Under the pieces are notes generated by a model. The model did not search any database. It saw only the letters and a program-made list of their open reading frames with translations, and had not been told where the DNA came from. Of a DNA stretch of 64,000 nt, positions 31,726 through 40,785 are shown one piece after another; position 1 is the first letter of the stretch; each line of letters begins with the position of its first letter. The DNA comes from Micrococcaceae bacterium Sec5.8. Its GTDB lineage: Bacteria; Actinomycetota; Actinomycetes; Actinomycetales; Micrococcaceae. Location of the stretch: contig CP143429.1 of the NCBI GenBank assembly GCA_039636775.1, positions 3,224,001-3,288,000 on the forward strand. The letters are read 5' to 3'. A program made the translations under genes and the position numbers.

Positions 31726-34470
31726 CTAACGGATGACCCGGCGCCGGGTACTGGCCAGCAGGACCGCGCCCAGCAGGATCGCGCTGCCGGCTAGTCCCGC
31801 CGTCGGCGTCAGGAGGCTCGCGCCGGCGTCCGCCAGTTGGCCGGCGCCGGCTGGTTCCCCGGCGCCAGTGTCAACCGGTTGCCCGGCGCCGGCCGGAAGC
31901 ACGGGTGCCTGAGCGGGCGGAACGACGGCCGGAAGGTCAGGCTCCGGGCCGGGTGACGCGGGGACCACCGCGGGTGCGTCAACGCTGAAGGTGACCAGCA
32001 GCGGATCCGAAACAACCCCGTCGACCGCTTGGGTGACCGAAAGTGTATGCACACCGGCGGCAAGCTCTGCCGGGAACGGCGCACTCCAGCGTCCGCCCTC
32101 CGCCAGCACCCGGGCAGCGCCCGCCCGGCTCCCGTCGACCACGACGGCGATGGCCGCGCCGTCGATTCCCGTTCCTGAGAGCGTTGCGGGAAGCGAGTCC
32201 TGGCTGAGGCGGGAACCATTGGTGACGGAAGTGAGGCCCGGGGCGGCCGGGGCCACAGTGAAGGTGCGGGTGGCGGAGGGGCTGTCCACGACGCCGGGGG
32301 ACGTTTGGACGGCGTGCACCGAGATCCGGCCGGCGACGGGCCCTCCGGTGGGAACGCTCCAGCTTCCGTCCGGAGCTACGACGGCGGAACCGCTGATATC
32401 GCCGGTGACGTGAACCGCAAGCCCCGGCGTTCCGGTGCCGCCGACGCGGGCGAGCTCTTTCAACGCCGCCCCCTCGGCCGGAGTGCTGATCACCGGCGCG
32501 TCAAGGTCCGAGACCGTCACCCTGAGGGACGCCGCGCCCGAGCGGCTGAAACCGTTGACCGTCTCGGCCGTGAACCGCAGCGGGCCGGTGGTCCCGGGCG
32601 CGGGGAAAGACCAGTTCCCGGCGGAGTCCACGGGCACCACCACCGGCTTCTTGTTGCCAACAACGATGCGAACCTTTGAGCCGGCGGCGACGGCAGATGC
32701 CGGGGCTGCCGGGATCCGGCCCATGATGGGTTGACCTGCCATGACAGTCCCATCAACCGCTGCCGCGAGCTGAGGTTTATTCAGGAACAGCTGCAGTTCG
32801 ACGGCGGACGGGAACGCGGTAAGGGAGTCCTTCAGCGTCGTGGCGATGGCGAAGTTCGGAGCCGGGAGTTCATCCTTAGCGGGCGGGGCCTCGCCGGCTG
32901 AGTGGGTGCCCACAGCGAAGTTCCCGCTGATCCAGGGGCCGCCGGAGTCGCCTCCGCTGGACTGGACGTTTTTGGAGAGAAAACCGCGGAACGCCCGCAC
33001 ATCCGCTGGATTGGTGGTCCGTCCGCCCACAACATAGATGCCGGTCTCCTCCACCTGTCCGCAGGACCAGCCGTCCGTGCGTCCGGAGCGGCACACGTTC
33101 TGGCCCTTGAACGGCGCCACCGTGCCGATGATCTTCACAGCGGTGGCGCCCGGGTTTGCCGCACTGGCCCAGGTGTTCGCGGCGGGCCGGAGGTTGACGG
33201 CGTCACTGAGTGCTTCGACGACGGCGATGTCCGTGCCCACGTTGCCGGGGTCGCCCGCATCGCCCGTGTTCCAGCCGGGGTTCAGGACCCAGGAGTTGTT
33301 CTGTCCGCCGAACTGGCTGTATCCAAAAGTGCCAAACGGCGCGAGGCGTTCCGGCAGGGGCGACGCGCCGCCTGCAGGGGCGGACGTCCGCGGCTCAAGA
33401 CCCAGGACCGCGCCGGCGCCGTCCTCGGTGCAGTGCCCTGCTGTCAGTACGACCGGGAGGCCGCTTGCGCTGTACGCTCCAAAGCCGGTGGAACAGATGG
33501 TCCGCCAGGGCGGTGCATCAATGACATAGCCGTCCCCGCCGTACACGTCCGCTTCGGTGGCGGCCGGGGCTGCAAGCTCCAGCAGAACGTTGGCGTAACG
33601 CGCCACGAAGTCGGCCGGGGAAATCTTTCCCGGCGCGGCCGCGGCCGTGGACGCCTTGCCGGTCTGCGGCTGCACAGTGGTCTGTTGCTGCACAGTGGTC
33701 TGTTGCTGCGCAGTGGTCTGCTGCTGCGCAGTGGTCTGCTGCTGCGGGGATAGCGCGGATTCCGCTGTGTTGGTCCCGCCGGTACGGATGATGAAGTTTC
33801 CGCCGGAGTAGGCGACGGCCTGAAGGCCGGCGGCACCCACCTCGCGGATGTAGTCCTGGAACAGTTGCTCGGTACTGGAGGCCACGAGGTCGGCCTTCGA
33901 CGGAGCCGTGGCGGAATGTGCAGGCGCTTGTGCAGCCGGGTCCGCGGGAAGTTCCACCGGAGGTGCAACCTGGGTGGTCGGAAGCTCCGCCACGGGCGGC
34001 ACGAGCGCAAACACGGCCGCGGCCACGTTCAGCTCATCGACGCGGGCCTGCAGCTCAGGACCGCTGCCTTCGACCAGAATCTTGCCGTCCCGCAGGCTGA
34101 TGCCCAGATAACCCGGCAGTCCGCGCAGCGACGGCACGGCGTCGGCCGCCGTCCTGCCGAGCTGGCCGGCAGCATTGAACTGCTCGACCGTCATGCCCAG
34201 GTCCCGCTGGACGGCCGCGGCGAGCCCGGCTTCGCTGATCCCCGGAGCCGCCGGAACCGCCGGCACGGCTGAAGCGGCACTGGTCGCAGCGTCCGCCGTG
34301 GGCCCGGGAACCGGCGTGGCCGCCGTCGTCGGAGCTGCCGACGAGACCGACGGCGCGGGGTCCGGTTCCCCGGTTTCCGCCAGAGCAGGAACGGAGTAGA
34401 ACGATCCCGCGAGCGCGATGGCGGCAGCCGCCACCGCCCGCCCTGTCAGCTGATTCCTGGGAGTCTTCAC
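31726..34470 (-). CDS. Large secreted chymotrypsin-like serine protease with Ig-like repeats and C-terminal anchor
   Basis: 914 residues from GTG 34470. A signal peptide is followed by an alpha-lytic-type pro-region, a Gln/Thr tandem repeat (about 243-266) and an S1 protease domain with His346 (TAGHC), Asp414 (GTDIAVVE) and Ser509 (GGDSGGPW). Three Ig-like modules of about 90 residues follow (for example IVVGNKKPVVVPVDSAGNWS, then DISGSAVVAPDGSWSVP). A Pro/Ala linker and a hydrophobic helix with STRRRVIR at the end anchor it; the LPxTG motif is absent. It is probably an exported, membrane-held protease. Regulation is not visible. Confidence 0.88.
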   Translation of the reverse strand: MKTPRNQLTGRAVAAAAIALAGSFYSVPALAETGEPDPAPSVSSAAPTTAATPVPGPTADAATSAASAVPAVPAAPGISEAGLAAAVQRDLGMTVEQFNAAGQLGRTAADAVPSLRGLPGYLGISLRDGKILVEGSGPELQARVDELNVAAAVFALVPPVAELPTTQVAPPVELPADPAAQAPAHSATAPSKADLVASSTEQLFQDYIREVGAAGLQAVAYSGGNFIIRTGGTNTAESALSPQQQTTAQQQTTAQQQTTVQQQTTVQPQTGKASTAAAAPGKISPADFVARYANVLLELAAPAATEADVYGGDGYVIDAPPWRTICSTGFGAYSASGLPVVLTAGHCTEDGAGAVLGLEPRTSAPAGGASPLPERLAPFGTFGYSQFGGQNNSWVLNPGWNTGDAGDPGNVGTDIAVVEALSDAVNLRPAANTWASAANPGATAVKIIGTVAPFKGQNVCRSGRTDGWSCGQVEETGIYVVGGRTTNPADVRAFRGFLSKNVQSSGGDSGGPWISGNFAVGTHSAGEAPPAKDELPAPNFAIATTLKDSLTAFPSAVELQLFLNKPQLAAAVDGTVMAGQPIMGRIPAAPASAVAAGSKVRIVVGNKKPVVVPVDSAGNWSFPAPGTTGPLRFTAETVNGFSRSGAASLRVTVSDLDAPVISTPAEGAALKELARVGGTGTPGLAVHVTGDISGSAVVAPDGSWSVPTGGPVAGRISVHAVQTSPGVVDSPSATRTFTVAPAAPGLTSVTNGSRLSQDSLPATLSGTGIDGAAIAVVVDGSRAGAARVLAEGGRWSAPFPAELAAGVHTLSVTQAVDGVVSDPLLVTFSVDAPAVVPASPGPEPDLPAVVPPAQAPVLPAGAGQPVDTGAGEPAGAGQLADAGASLLTPTAGLAGSAILLGAVLLASTRRRVIR
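33671..33742 (-). repeat. Four tandem 18-bp units encoding QQQTT(A/V)
   Basis: Units at 33671, 33689, 33707 and 33725, differing only at a few positions, encode the Gln/Thr linker between pro-region and protease domain. The pairwise similarity points to recent slippage expansion. Confidence 0.9.
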
Positions 34471-34479
34471 CCGGTCACT

Positions 34480-35253
34480 CTAGCGCCCCACCTTGGCGAG
34501 AATGGCTGCCAGCTCCCGGTCTGTGATGCCATTGTGACGCAAGAATTCCCTGGTTCCCACATGACGGATGAACCGCCGCAGGCTCTCCAGCCGTAGCTCC
34601 AGCATCGGAACGAGAACGTCCTCGGGCAGATACCGCTCATGCGGATGCGGCACTCCCGAGACCCGGTGGTGTTCGTTGATACCCCGCATGGCCCGCTCGT
34701 AACCCCTGGCAATGGCGTCCTCGCCGGCTCCTGCGAGGTCCTGGAGCATGGCCGCGATCATGCCGCTGCGGTCCCGGCCCGCGGAGCAGTGAATCACGAC
34801 GCCGCCGCGCGCCGCCGCCACGGCGCTGAAGACTCCGGCCAGCTTTCCCGGAAAGATCCGGGCGTTGTCCGCATAGGATGCCGGATCATTCAGGTAGGGA
34901 ACACAGAGTGCCCGGAATTCGGCGTTTCCGGGGTCCTCGGTGGGGGCATGGACGACGTCGAACACTGCCAAAGCCCCGGCTCCAACCCGGGGATCGGTGT
35001 CCCGGCGGCGGATCTCGTCGGGGTTGCGGAGATCAATCACCGTCCGGATGCCGTCGTCGTACGCCTGCTGCCATCCCGCCTCGGTGAGCCATTCGCGGCG
35101 CCCCATCCGGAAGACGCTTCCAGCAACGTGCCAGGCATTGACCGCGCCGTTCCACCGGACTGCTGCGTCCTGGTCATCCAGACCGGGGTGCCCGAACGTA
35201 CCCGGCGCACCCGTTCGCTGGGCCGGGCCACCGGAATCGGCAGGATGGGTCAT
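34480..35253 (-). CDS. Tyrosine/serine phosphatase, IphP-like
   Basis: 257 residues with the phosphatase loop HCSAGRDRSG, matching HCx5R with the Cys nucleophile and Arg, and an upstream DLRNPDEIRRRDTDP that contributes the conserved Arg/Asp. The C-terminus carries the TALPIN-like helix seen in this family. Such proteins dephosphorylate phosphoproteins or phosphoinositide-like substrates. No signal peptide. It follows the GTG-started protease gene by 9 bases but upstream of it on the same strand, so the two may share a transcript. Confidence 0.87.
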   Translation of the reverse strand: MTHPADSGGPAQRTGAPGTFGHPGLDDQDAAVRWNGAVNAWHVAGSVFRMGRREWLTEAGWQQAYDDGIRTVIDLRNPDEIRRRDTDPRVGAGALAVFDVVHAPTEDPGNAEFRALCVPYLNDPASYADNARIFPGKLAGVFSAVAAARGGVVIHCSAGRDRSGMIAAMLQDLAGAGEDAIARGYERAMRGINEHHRVSGVPHPHERYLPEDVLVPMLELRLESLRRFIRHVGTREFLRHNGITDRELAAILAKVGR

Positions 35254-35466
35254 CTTAGAAAGTTAAGCACACGCACCGGCGCCGATCCAGAGCCCGAATT
35301 CGCAGGATCTCCGCAGCGGGTCTCCTGGCCGTGGTGCGGGTGGAGGTGTCCGCGTAAGGTGGCGTGGACCCGGTAGCCGCCGGGCTCTGTTTCAGTACGC
35401 CTGCCGCCAGGACTGGTTCACTTCCCGGCGCGGGTCCTGAACCTACGCGCCGTTGAGGGGAACACC

Positions 35467-36303
35467 ATGGGAATTGCAACGCTTGGACGACGGCGAACGG
35501 CCCTGGCTGCTGGTCTCGCCACTCTGGCGATGGCGGTCGGCGCGGCAGCTGTCCCGGCGCAGGCCGTGGACAAGACGAAATATATTGCGCTCGGCGATTC
35601 GTACGCCGCCGGGCAGGGAGCGGGTCCGTATCTGGATGGCTGCTACCGCAGTGAGAGTGCCTATTCCGAACTCGCTGCTGAAGTCAAAGCCATCAAGCTG
35701 GTCAGGAATGCCGCCTGCAGCGGCAAAACCACCCAGGAGGTCGTGGACACCCAGCTGCGCCAGCTGAACAAGAACACCGAACTGGTAACCATTACCGCCG
35801 GCGGCAACGACCTTAAGTTCGGGGATATAGTCACCAAGTGTGGCAACGCCATGGTCGATTCCACCGCGGCTCCGCTGTGCGATAAGGCCAGCGCTGATGC
35901 GGCGGCCCAGCTCGCCAGCGGACAACTCGCCGGCGCCGTCGCCGCGATGGTTAAGAGCGTGAAGGCTGCGGCACCGAATGCCAAGGTGGTGTTGACCGGC
36001 TACCCCTACCTCTACAACCCGGGCACGCTCGATCCGGCCGATCCCATGTCAGTATTCATCGACAAGGCCACTCTCCTGGCTGACGGCCTGAACGGGTCCA
36101 TTGCGGGCGCTGCCGCTGCCACCGGAGCGACGTACGTCGATGTCAGGACTGCTTTCGCCGGCCACGGCATCAACTCGGCAGATCCCTGGATCAATCTGGA
36201 CCTCGCCAACCTGGGCAGCCCCGACAACTTCCACCCAAACGCGGAAGGCTACGAGGCGTACTACGCAGCGTTGAGTAAGGCCGGAGCCTATTCCTCCCGC
36301 TAA
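35467..36303 (+). CDS. Secreted SGNH/GDSL hydrolase
   Basis: 278 residues with a signal peptide preceded by arginines (GRRRTALAAGL), so Sec or Tat export is possible. Block I is GDSYAAGQG with Ser45, block III is ITAGGNDLKFG, and block V is DNFHPNAEGYEAYY with the catalytic Asp and His. The family hydrolyses lipid esters or acyl/acetyl groups. GAGGGG precedes ATG 35467. It overlaps the convergent acetyltransferase gene by 4 bases. Confidence 0.9.
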   Translation: MGIATLGRRRTALAAGLATLAMAVGAAAVPAQAVDKTKYIALGDSYAAGQGAGPYLDGCYRSESAYSELAAEVKAIKLVRNAACSGKTTQEVVDTQLRQLNKNTELVTITAGGNDLKFGDIVTKCGNAMVDSTAAPLCDKASADAAAQLASGQLAGAVAAMVKSVKAAAPNAKVVLTGYPYLYNPGTLDPADPMSVFIDKATLLADGLNGSIAGAAAATGATYVDVRTAFAGHGINSADPWINLDLANLGSPDNFHPNAEGYEAYYAALSKAGAYSSR

Positions 36304-36923
36304 CGCCGCCTGGCCAGCCTGAACTCCAGGGCGTTCCGGACCATCGGCCATTCGTGCGCCAGGATGGAGAACACCACGGTGTCCCGCAGCGCTCCGTCGC
36401 TGCTGCGGGTGTGGGCGCGGAGGACGCCGTCCTGCTTGGCGCCCAGCCGGGCGATCGCCTCGCGGGATTGGTGGTTCAGCCAGTGCGTCCGGAACTCGAC
36501 GGCGGGACAGCCCAACGTTTCGAAGGCGTGCCGCAGGAGCAGCAGCTTGGAGTCCGGGTTGCTGCCGCTGCCCTGGGCTGACGCAGCGTTCCAGGTGGAG
36601 CCAATCTCCACCCGCGGCGTCGCAGCGTCGATGTTCATGTAGGTGGTCATGCCGATCACCTTGCCGGGCGCCCCGGTGGCGTGGTTAAGCAGCCTTGTGG
36701 TGAAGGGCAGCATGGCGCCGGCCTCCTGGAGGGCCAGACGCCGGGCGATCTCACCGGCCATTTGCTCCGGGGCGGGCACTGACGTGTACCAGAGGCGCCA
36801 CAGTTCTCCGTCGCGGGCTGCCTCCACGAGGCCGTCGTGATGGTCCCGGCTGAGCGGCTCGAGGACGACGAGCTTACCGGTCAGGGTGATAGGGGCGATC
36901 GCAGGCCGGTCCAGGGAAGTCAC
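36300..36923 (-). CDS. GNAT-family N-acetyltransferase, RimJ/RimL type
   Basis: 207 residues from a GTG start, opening with PITLTGKLVVLEPLSRDHHD. Typical segments are GMTTYMNIDAATPRVEIG, KLLLLRHAFETLGCPAVEFRT and NHQSREAIARLGAKQDGVLR. The C-terminal half matches the Acetyltransf_3 family. The substrate is unknown. Convergent with the SGNH hydrolase gene, sharing 4 bases at the stops. Confidence 0.85.
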   Translation of the reverse strand: MTSLDRPAIAPITLTGKLVVLEPLSRDHHDGLVEAARDGELWRLWYTSVPAPEQMAGEIARRLALQEAGAMLPFTTRLLNHATGAPGKVIGMTTYMNIDAATPRVEIGSTWNAASAQGSGSNPDSKLLLLRHAFETLGCPAVEFRTHWLNHQSREAIARLGAKQDGVLRAHTRSSDGALRDTVVFSILAHEWPMVRNALEFRLARRR

Positions 36924-37006
36924 GGCACCATCCTAGGGGCGCCCGGGAGGTGGACCGGATTGCCTCCCACTGGTTTGACGCCCGGCAATCTCGTTAGGCT
37001 GGGGTC

Positions 37007-37447
37007 ATGATCACAGTCCGCGGCACCGCCCACTCAGCCCTTGACCCCGCCAGGGCCTTCAACTACCTGTCAACGTTTGAGCACACGCCGGAGTGGGATC
37101 CCGGAACCCCAGTGGTGAACAAGCTCTCCACCGGGCCGGTGGCCGTAGGGCACCGGTACCACGCCGAAGCCGAGTTCCGAGGCAAGCGCCAGGCGCTGAC
37201 CTATGAAGTGATCGAACTGACAGCCAGCCGTATCAAGCTGCGCGGTGAGAACAAGTCAGTGATCTCAGTGGACACCATTGAAGTCTCGCCGTCCGGGGCG
37301 GGCTCCAAGGTGGATTACACGGCGGAGTTCCAGCTCAAGGGCTGGCTCAAAGCCGCTGAACCGTTTGTCCGGCCGGCGTTCAACTCCCTTGCCGGCCCCG
37401 CCATGGACGGAATGAAAAAGACCCTCGACTCCCAGGCATCGCTGTAG
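37007..37447 (+). CDS. SRPBCC/polyketide-cyclase-like protein
   Basis: 146 residues with the helix-grip fold pattern: an opening ITVRGTAHSALDPARAFNYL, a central FRGKRQALTYEVIELTASRI, and a final helix PFVRPAFNSLAGPAMDGMKK. Such proteins bind hydrophobic ligands; no specific ligand can be named. Followed after 27 bases by a small membrane protein gene, probably on one transcript. Confidence 0.82.
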   Translation: MITVRGTAHSALDPARAFNYLSTFEHTPEWDPGTPVVNKLSTGPVAVGHRYHAEAEFRGKRQALTYEVIELTASRIKLRGENKSVISVDTIEVSPSGAGSKVDYTAEFQLKGWLKAAEPFVRPAFNSLAGPAMDGMKKTLDSQASL

Positions 37448-37474
37448 CGGCGTTGTGCGGAACAGGAGCACACC

Positions 37475-37708
37475 GTGACATCCCAGAATCCGGATCCCCT
37501 CGAGAATAACCTGACCGGCCTCGAGCCGGGCGGCGGCGTGCCGCCCGGCGAAACACCACCCGGGGAGGGAACCTCGGTGGGACCCCAAGGGCCGCGGATC
37601 CCCGAGGACCGGGGCTTCACCCAGTACCTGTGGATCATCCTGATCGGCGTGATGGTGCTGCTGGTGGCGCTCTTCTTTGTTGGCCGCATCGTAGGGATCC
37701 TCAACTAA
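37475..37708 (+). CDS. Small single-pass membrane protein, DUF6480-like
   Basis: 77 residues: an acidic/Pro/Gly-rich N-terminus with the recurring LEPGGGVPPGETPPGE motif followed by one membrane helix at about 50-72. The motif matches the short DUF6480 family as I remember it. GTG start 37475 with AGGAG upstream. Function unknown. Confidence 0.78.
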   Translation: MTSQNPDPLENNLTGLEPGGGVPPGETPPGEGTSVGPQGPRIPEDRGFTQYLWIILIGVMVLLVALFFVGRIVGILN

Positions 37709-37720
37709 CGTCCCTGGAAC

Positions 37721-38593
37721 TCAGGCAGTCCAGTCGAAGAAGCCCTTGCCGGACTTGCGCCCGAGTTCGCCGCGGGCCACCTTGTCACGCAGGATCTGCG
37801 GCGGGGCGAAGCGCTCGCCGAGGGTGGAGGCGAGGTATTCGGCGATCCCGAGGCGGACGTCCAGTCCCACAATGTCCGTGGTCCGCAGGGGCCCGGTGGG
37901 GTGTTTGTAGCCCAGGACCATGGCGTTGTCGATGTCCTCAGCGGACGCCACGCCCTCCTCCACCATACGCATCGCTTCGAGGGCGATCGCGACCCCCAGC
38001 CGTGAGGACGCGAAGCCGGGGGCGTTATTGACGACGACGGCGGTCTTGCCCAGCGCGTCGACCCAGCCGCGGGCCGCCTGGGCCAGCTGCTCCGAGGTGT
38101 GCTCGCCGAGTACCACCTCGATGAGGGTTGACGCAGGGACCGGGTTGAAGAAGTGCAGGCCCAGGAAGTTCTGCGGGCGCTGCAGCTCGCGGGCCAGCGC
38201 GTCGACGGAGATGGAGGAGGTGTTGGAAGCGAGGTAGGCGTCCTCGGCGAGCCGTTCCTCGATCCCCCGCAGCGAGGCGACCTTCAGGTCCCAGTCCTCG
38301 GGGACGGCCTCAATGACCAGCTGGCGGTCCTTGAAGTCGTCGTAGTCCACGGTGACCGAGAGCCGCGAGACCATCTCGTCCAGGTTGCCGTCCGTGGCGC
38401 CCCGCTCGATGCTCTTGGCCGCCGCCGACTCCACCCGTTCCCGGGCCGCCTCGGCCGACTCGTCGTCGCGCTCGACGACGAGGACGTCGGCGCCGTTGAT
38501 CAGGAAAGCGTGCGCGATGCCGGCACCCATCCGGCCACCGCCCAGCACCCCGACGGCGGTAGGAAGGTTCGCGGGAAGTACGGAGTTGCTCAT
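37721..38593 (-). CDS. paaH: 3-hydroxyacyl-CoA dehydrogenase (PaaH type)
   Basis: 290 residues with the NAD-binding GGGRMGAGIAHAF near the N-terminus, catalytic-region LGLHFFNPVPAS, and FASSRLGVAIALEAMRMVEEG. It oxidises the 3-hydroxyadipyl-CoA-like intermediate in phenylacetate catabolism. It starts 2 bases after the enoyl-CoA hydratase stop, in one operon with the hydratase and thiolase. FadB-type substrates are possible too, but the operator and partners favour the phenylacetate pathway. Confidence 0.88.
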   Translation of the reverse strand: MSNSVLPANLPTAVGVLGGGRMGAGIAHAFLINGADVLVVERDDESAEAARERVESAAAKSIERGATDGNLDEMVSRLSVTVDYDDFKDRQLVIEAVPEDWDLKVASLRGIEERLAEDAYLASNTSSISVDALARELQRPQNFLGLHFFNPVPASTLIEVVLGEHTSEQLAQAARGWVDALGKTAVVVNNAPGFASSRLGVAIALEAMRMVEEGVASAEDIDNAMVLGYKHPTGPLRTTDIVGLDVRLGIAEYLASTLGERFAPPQILRDKVARGELGRKSGKGFFDWTA

Positions 38594-38595
38594 CG

Positions 38596-39402
38596 TCAGT
38601 TCTTCTTCCGGTCTGGATCCTGCTCGGACTTCTTTTCGGACTTTCGGTCGAGGAAAGCCTGCATGCGGTCGAACTTGGCCTGGGATTCAAAGAGAATTCC
38701 CTGCGCCAACTGGTCGATCAGGGGGTGGGCCTCAGCAGGGGCGTGGAACACCGATTTGGTGATCCGCACCGCCAGGGGATCCTGCCGCGCGATCCTGTCA
38801 GCCAGGGCATGGGCTGCCGCCATCAGTTCAGGTGCTTCATGGATTTCGGTAATGAGGTTGACCGCGAGGGCCCGTTCGGCCCGCAGCACGGTCCCGGCCA
38901 AGAGAATCTCCTTGGCCACCGGCTCCCCCACAAGCTCCTTCAGGCGCCAGCTTGCACCGGCGGCGGCCAGGATGCCCAGGCCCGTCTCCGGGTTGCCGAT
39001 CCGGACGGAAGGGGTGCCGATCCGGAAATCCGCAGCGTACGCCAGCTCGGCGCCGCCGCCGAGGCAGAACCCGTCCAGGGCCGCGATGACGGGCATCGGC
39101 AGCTTCGCGATCCGCACAAAGATGGTGGAGTTGATGCCTTGCAACGCGTCATCGCGGCGCCGTTCACGCAGCTGGCCGATGTCCGCCCCGGAGGCGAAGA
39201 CCCCCTCCGTGCCGGCGATGATGAGGACCTTCGGGGTCTGCTCCAGCGCGGCGCAGACGGCGTGCAGCTCGTCGACCATCTGCTGGTCGATCGCGTTGCG
39301 GACCTCGGGCCGGTTCAGGAGCACCACCAGCCGGTCCTCGCGCTCGTCAATCAACAGCGTACTGAAATGCTGCGGGTCCAAACCCGTCGCGGCGCCCGCC
39401 AC
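38596..39402 (-). CDS. Enoyl-CoA hydratase/isomerase (PaaF/PaaG type)
   Basis: 268 residues from GTG 39402, which overlaps the thiolase stop by one base (TAGTG), so it is translationally coupled. Crotonase motifs are GVFASGADIGQL, FCLGGGAELAYAADFRIG and GNPETGLGIL. In the pathway it hydrates 2,3-dehydroadipyl-CoA or isomerises the ring epoxide; I cannot decide between PaaF and PaaG. The C-terminus is a charged Lys/Glu/Asp tail. The frame runs back into the thiolase gene, but those residues have no family similarity. Confidence 0.88.
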   Translation of the reverse strand: MAGAATGLDPQHFSTLLIDEREDRLVVLLNRPEVRNAIDQQMVDELHAVCAALEQTPKVLIIAGTEGVFASGADIGQLRERRRDDALQGINSTIFVRIAKLPMPVIAALDGFCLGGGAELAYAADFRIGTPSVRIGNPETGLGILAAAGASWRLKELVGEPVAKEILLAGTVLRAERALAVNLITEIHEAPELMAAAHALADRIARQDPLAVRITKSVFHAPAEAHPLIDQLAQGILFESQAKFDRMQAFLDRKSEKKSEQDPDRKKN

Positions 39403-40631
39403 TAGACACGCTCCAGCAGCATCGCGGTGCCCTGGCCCACGCCGATGCACATGGTGGCAAGGCCGACCCGGGCGTCCTCGCGTTCCATCCGGCCCAGCAA
39501 GGTGATTGCGAGCCGGGAACCGGAGGAACCCAGCGGGTGGCCCAAAGAGATCGCGCCGCCGTCGCGGTTGACGATCTCGGGGTCCAGGCCGAGCCGGCGC
39601 ATGGTGGCGAGCGACTGGGTGGCGAAGGCTTCGTTGAGTTCGACGGCGCCGAGGTCACCGACGCTGAGACCGGTCCGGTCGAGCACTTTCCGGGTGGCCG
39701 GGACGGGGCCGATGCCCATGATTTCCGGCTCGCAGCCGGCGGAAGCGCCGTCGATGATCCGCGCCCGCGGGGTGAGGCCGAGCCGCTCGATGGCGGCTTC
39801 GGAGGCGACAATGATGGCGGAGGCGCCGTCATTGAGGGTGGAGGAGTTCCCGGCCGTGACCACCGAACCGCCGGCGACGACAGGTCGCAGGGCCGCGAGA
39901 ACGTCCATCGTGGTGCCGGCGCGGGGGCCCTCGTCGGTATCGACGACTGTCTCGCCCTTGCGGGTCTTGACCGTGACCGGGACAATCTCGTCGGCGAAGC
40001 GGCCGGCGGCGATGGCCGCGAGGGAGCGTTCGTGGGAGCGGACGGCGAAGGCGTCGGCGTCTTCGCGGGTGATTCCGTCCACGCGGGCGACTTCCTCGGC
40101 CGTTTCCGGCATGGAATAGGTCATCTTCCCGCCGCGGGAGAGCTCGCCTTTCTGGAACAGCGGGTTCGCGAAGCGCCAGCCGATGGAAGTGTCGAAAATC
40201 TGCCCGGGTTTGGCGAAAGCGGTCTGCGGCTTTTCCTGGACCCAGGGGGCGCGGCTCATGGATTCCACGCCGCCGGCGATCACGATGTCTGCGGCCCCGG
40301 ACTTGATCATGTGGCTGGCCATGATGATGGCGCTCAGCCCGGACGCGCAGAGCCGGTTGACGGTGATTCCGGGAATGTGCAGCGGCAGGCCGGCCAGGAT
40401 GGTGGCCATCCGGGCGACGTTCCGGTTTTCCTCACCGGCGCCATTGGCGTTGCCGAGGATCACCTCGTCAATGCTGTCCGGGTCCAGCCCGGCACGGGAC
40501 ACGGCCTCGCGCACCACCAGGGCAGCCAGGTCATCGGGGCGGACCGCGGAGAGCGCGCCGCCATACCGGCCCACCGGAGTACGGGCACCGCCCACCAGAA
40601 ATGCTTGTGGTCCTGCAACTGCTGATGCCAT
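39402..40631 (-). CDS. paaJ: Thiolase, 3-oxoadipyl-CoA / 3-oxo-5,6-dehydrosuberyl-CoA type
   Basis: 409 residues from ATG 40631 (GAAGGG upstream). Catalytic Cys95 lies in VNRLCASGLSAI, followed by GGVESMSRAP, NEAFATQSL, GHPLGSSGSRL and CIGVGQGTAML with the second Cys. It cleaves the beta-ketoacyl-CoA intermediates at the end of the phenylacetate pathway. It heads the thiolase-hydratase-dehydrogenase operon, and a PaaR-type operator lies about 90 bases upstream. Confidence 0.9.
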   Translation of the reverse strand: MASAVAGPQAFLVGGARTPVGRYGGALSAVRPDDLAALVVREAVSRAGLDPDSIDEVILGNANGAGEENRNVARMATILAGLPLHIPGITVNRLCASGLSAIIMASHMIKSGAADIVIAGGVESMSRAPWVQEKPQTAFAKPGQIFDTSIGWRFANPLFQKGELSRGGKMTYSMPETAEEVARVDGITREDADAFAVRSHERSLAAIAAGRFADEIVPVTVKTRKGETVVDTDEGPRAGTTMDVLAALRPVVAGGSVVTAGNSSTLNDGASAIIVASEAAIERLGLTPRARIIDGASAGCEPEIMGIGPVPATRKVLDRTGLSVGDLGAVELNEAFATQSLATMRRLGLDPEIVNRDGGAISLGHPLGSSGSRLAITLLGRMEREDARVGLATMCIGVGQGTAMLLERV

Positions 40632-40719
40632 GGGTACACCCTTCACGCGATAAACGGCACTGTCATCGAAAGAATTCTCATCGGCGGCGGCCACTGCACT
40701 CGTTCCGCTGGGGCGCCAA

Positions 40720-40743
40720 ATTACCGACCGTTCGTTCTATAAA
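40720..40743. promoter_or_regulatory. PaaR-type operator upstream of the thiolase operon
   Basis: ATTAC, C, GACCG, TT, CGTTC, T, then an AT-rich right arm. The 18 bases from ATTAC to CGTTC are identical to the orphan site at 93. Located 89 bases before the thiolase start. Confidence 0.65.
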
Positions 40744-40785
40744 GATTACACGGCGCGGCAAGGGGGTCAATCGGGCCCCGCGGCG

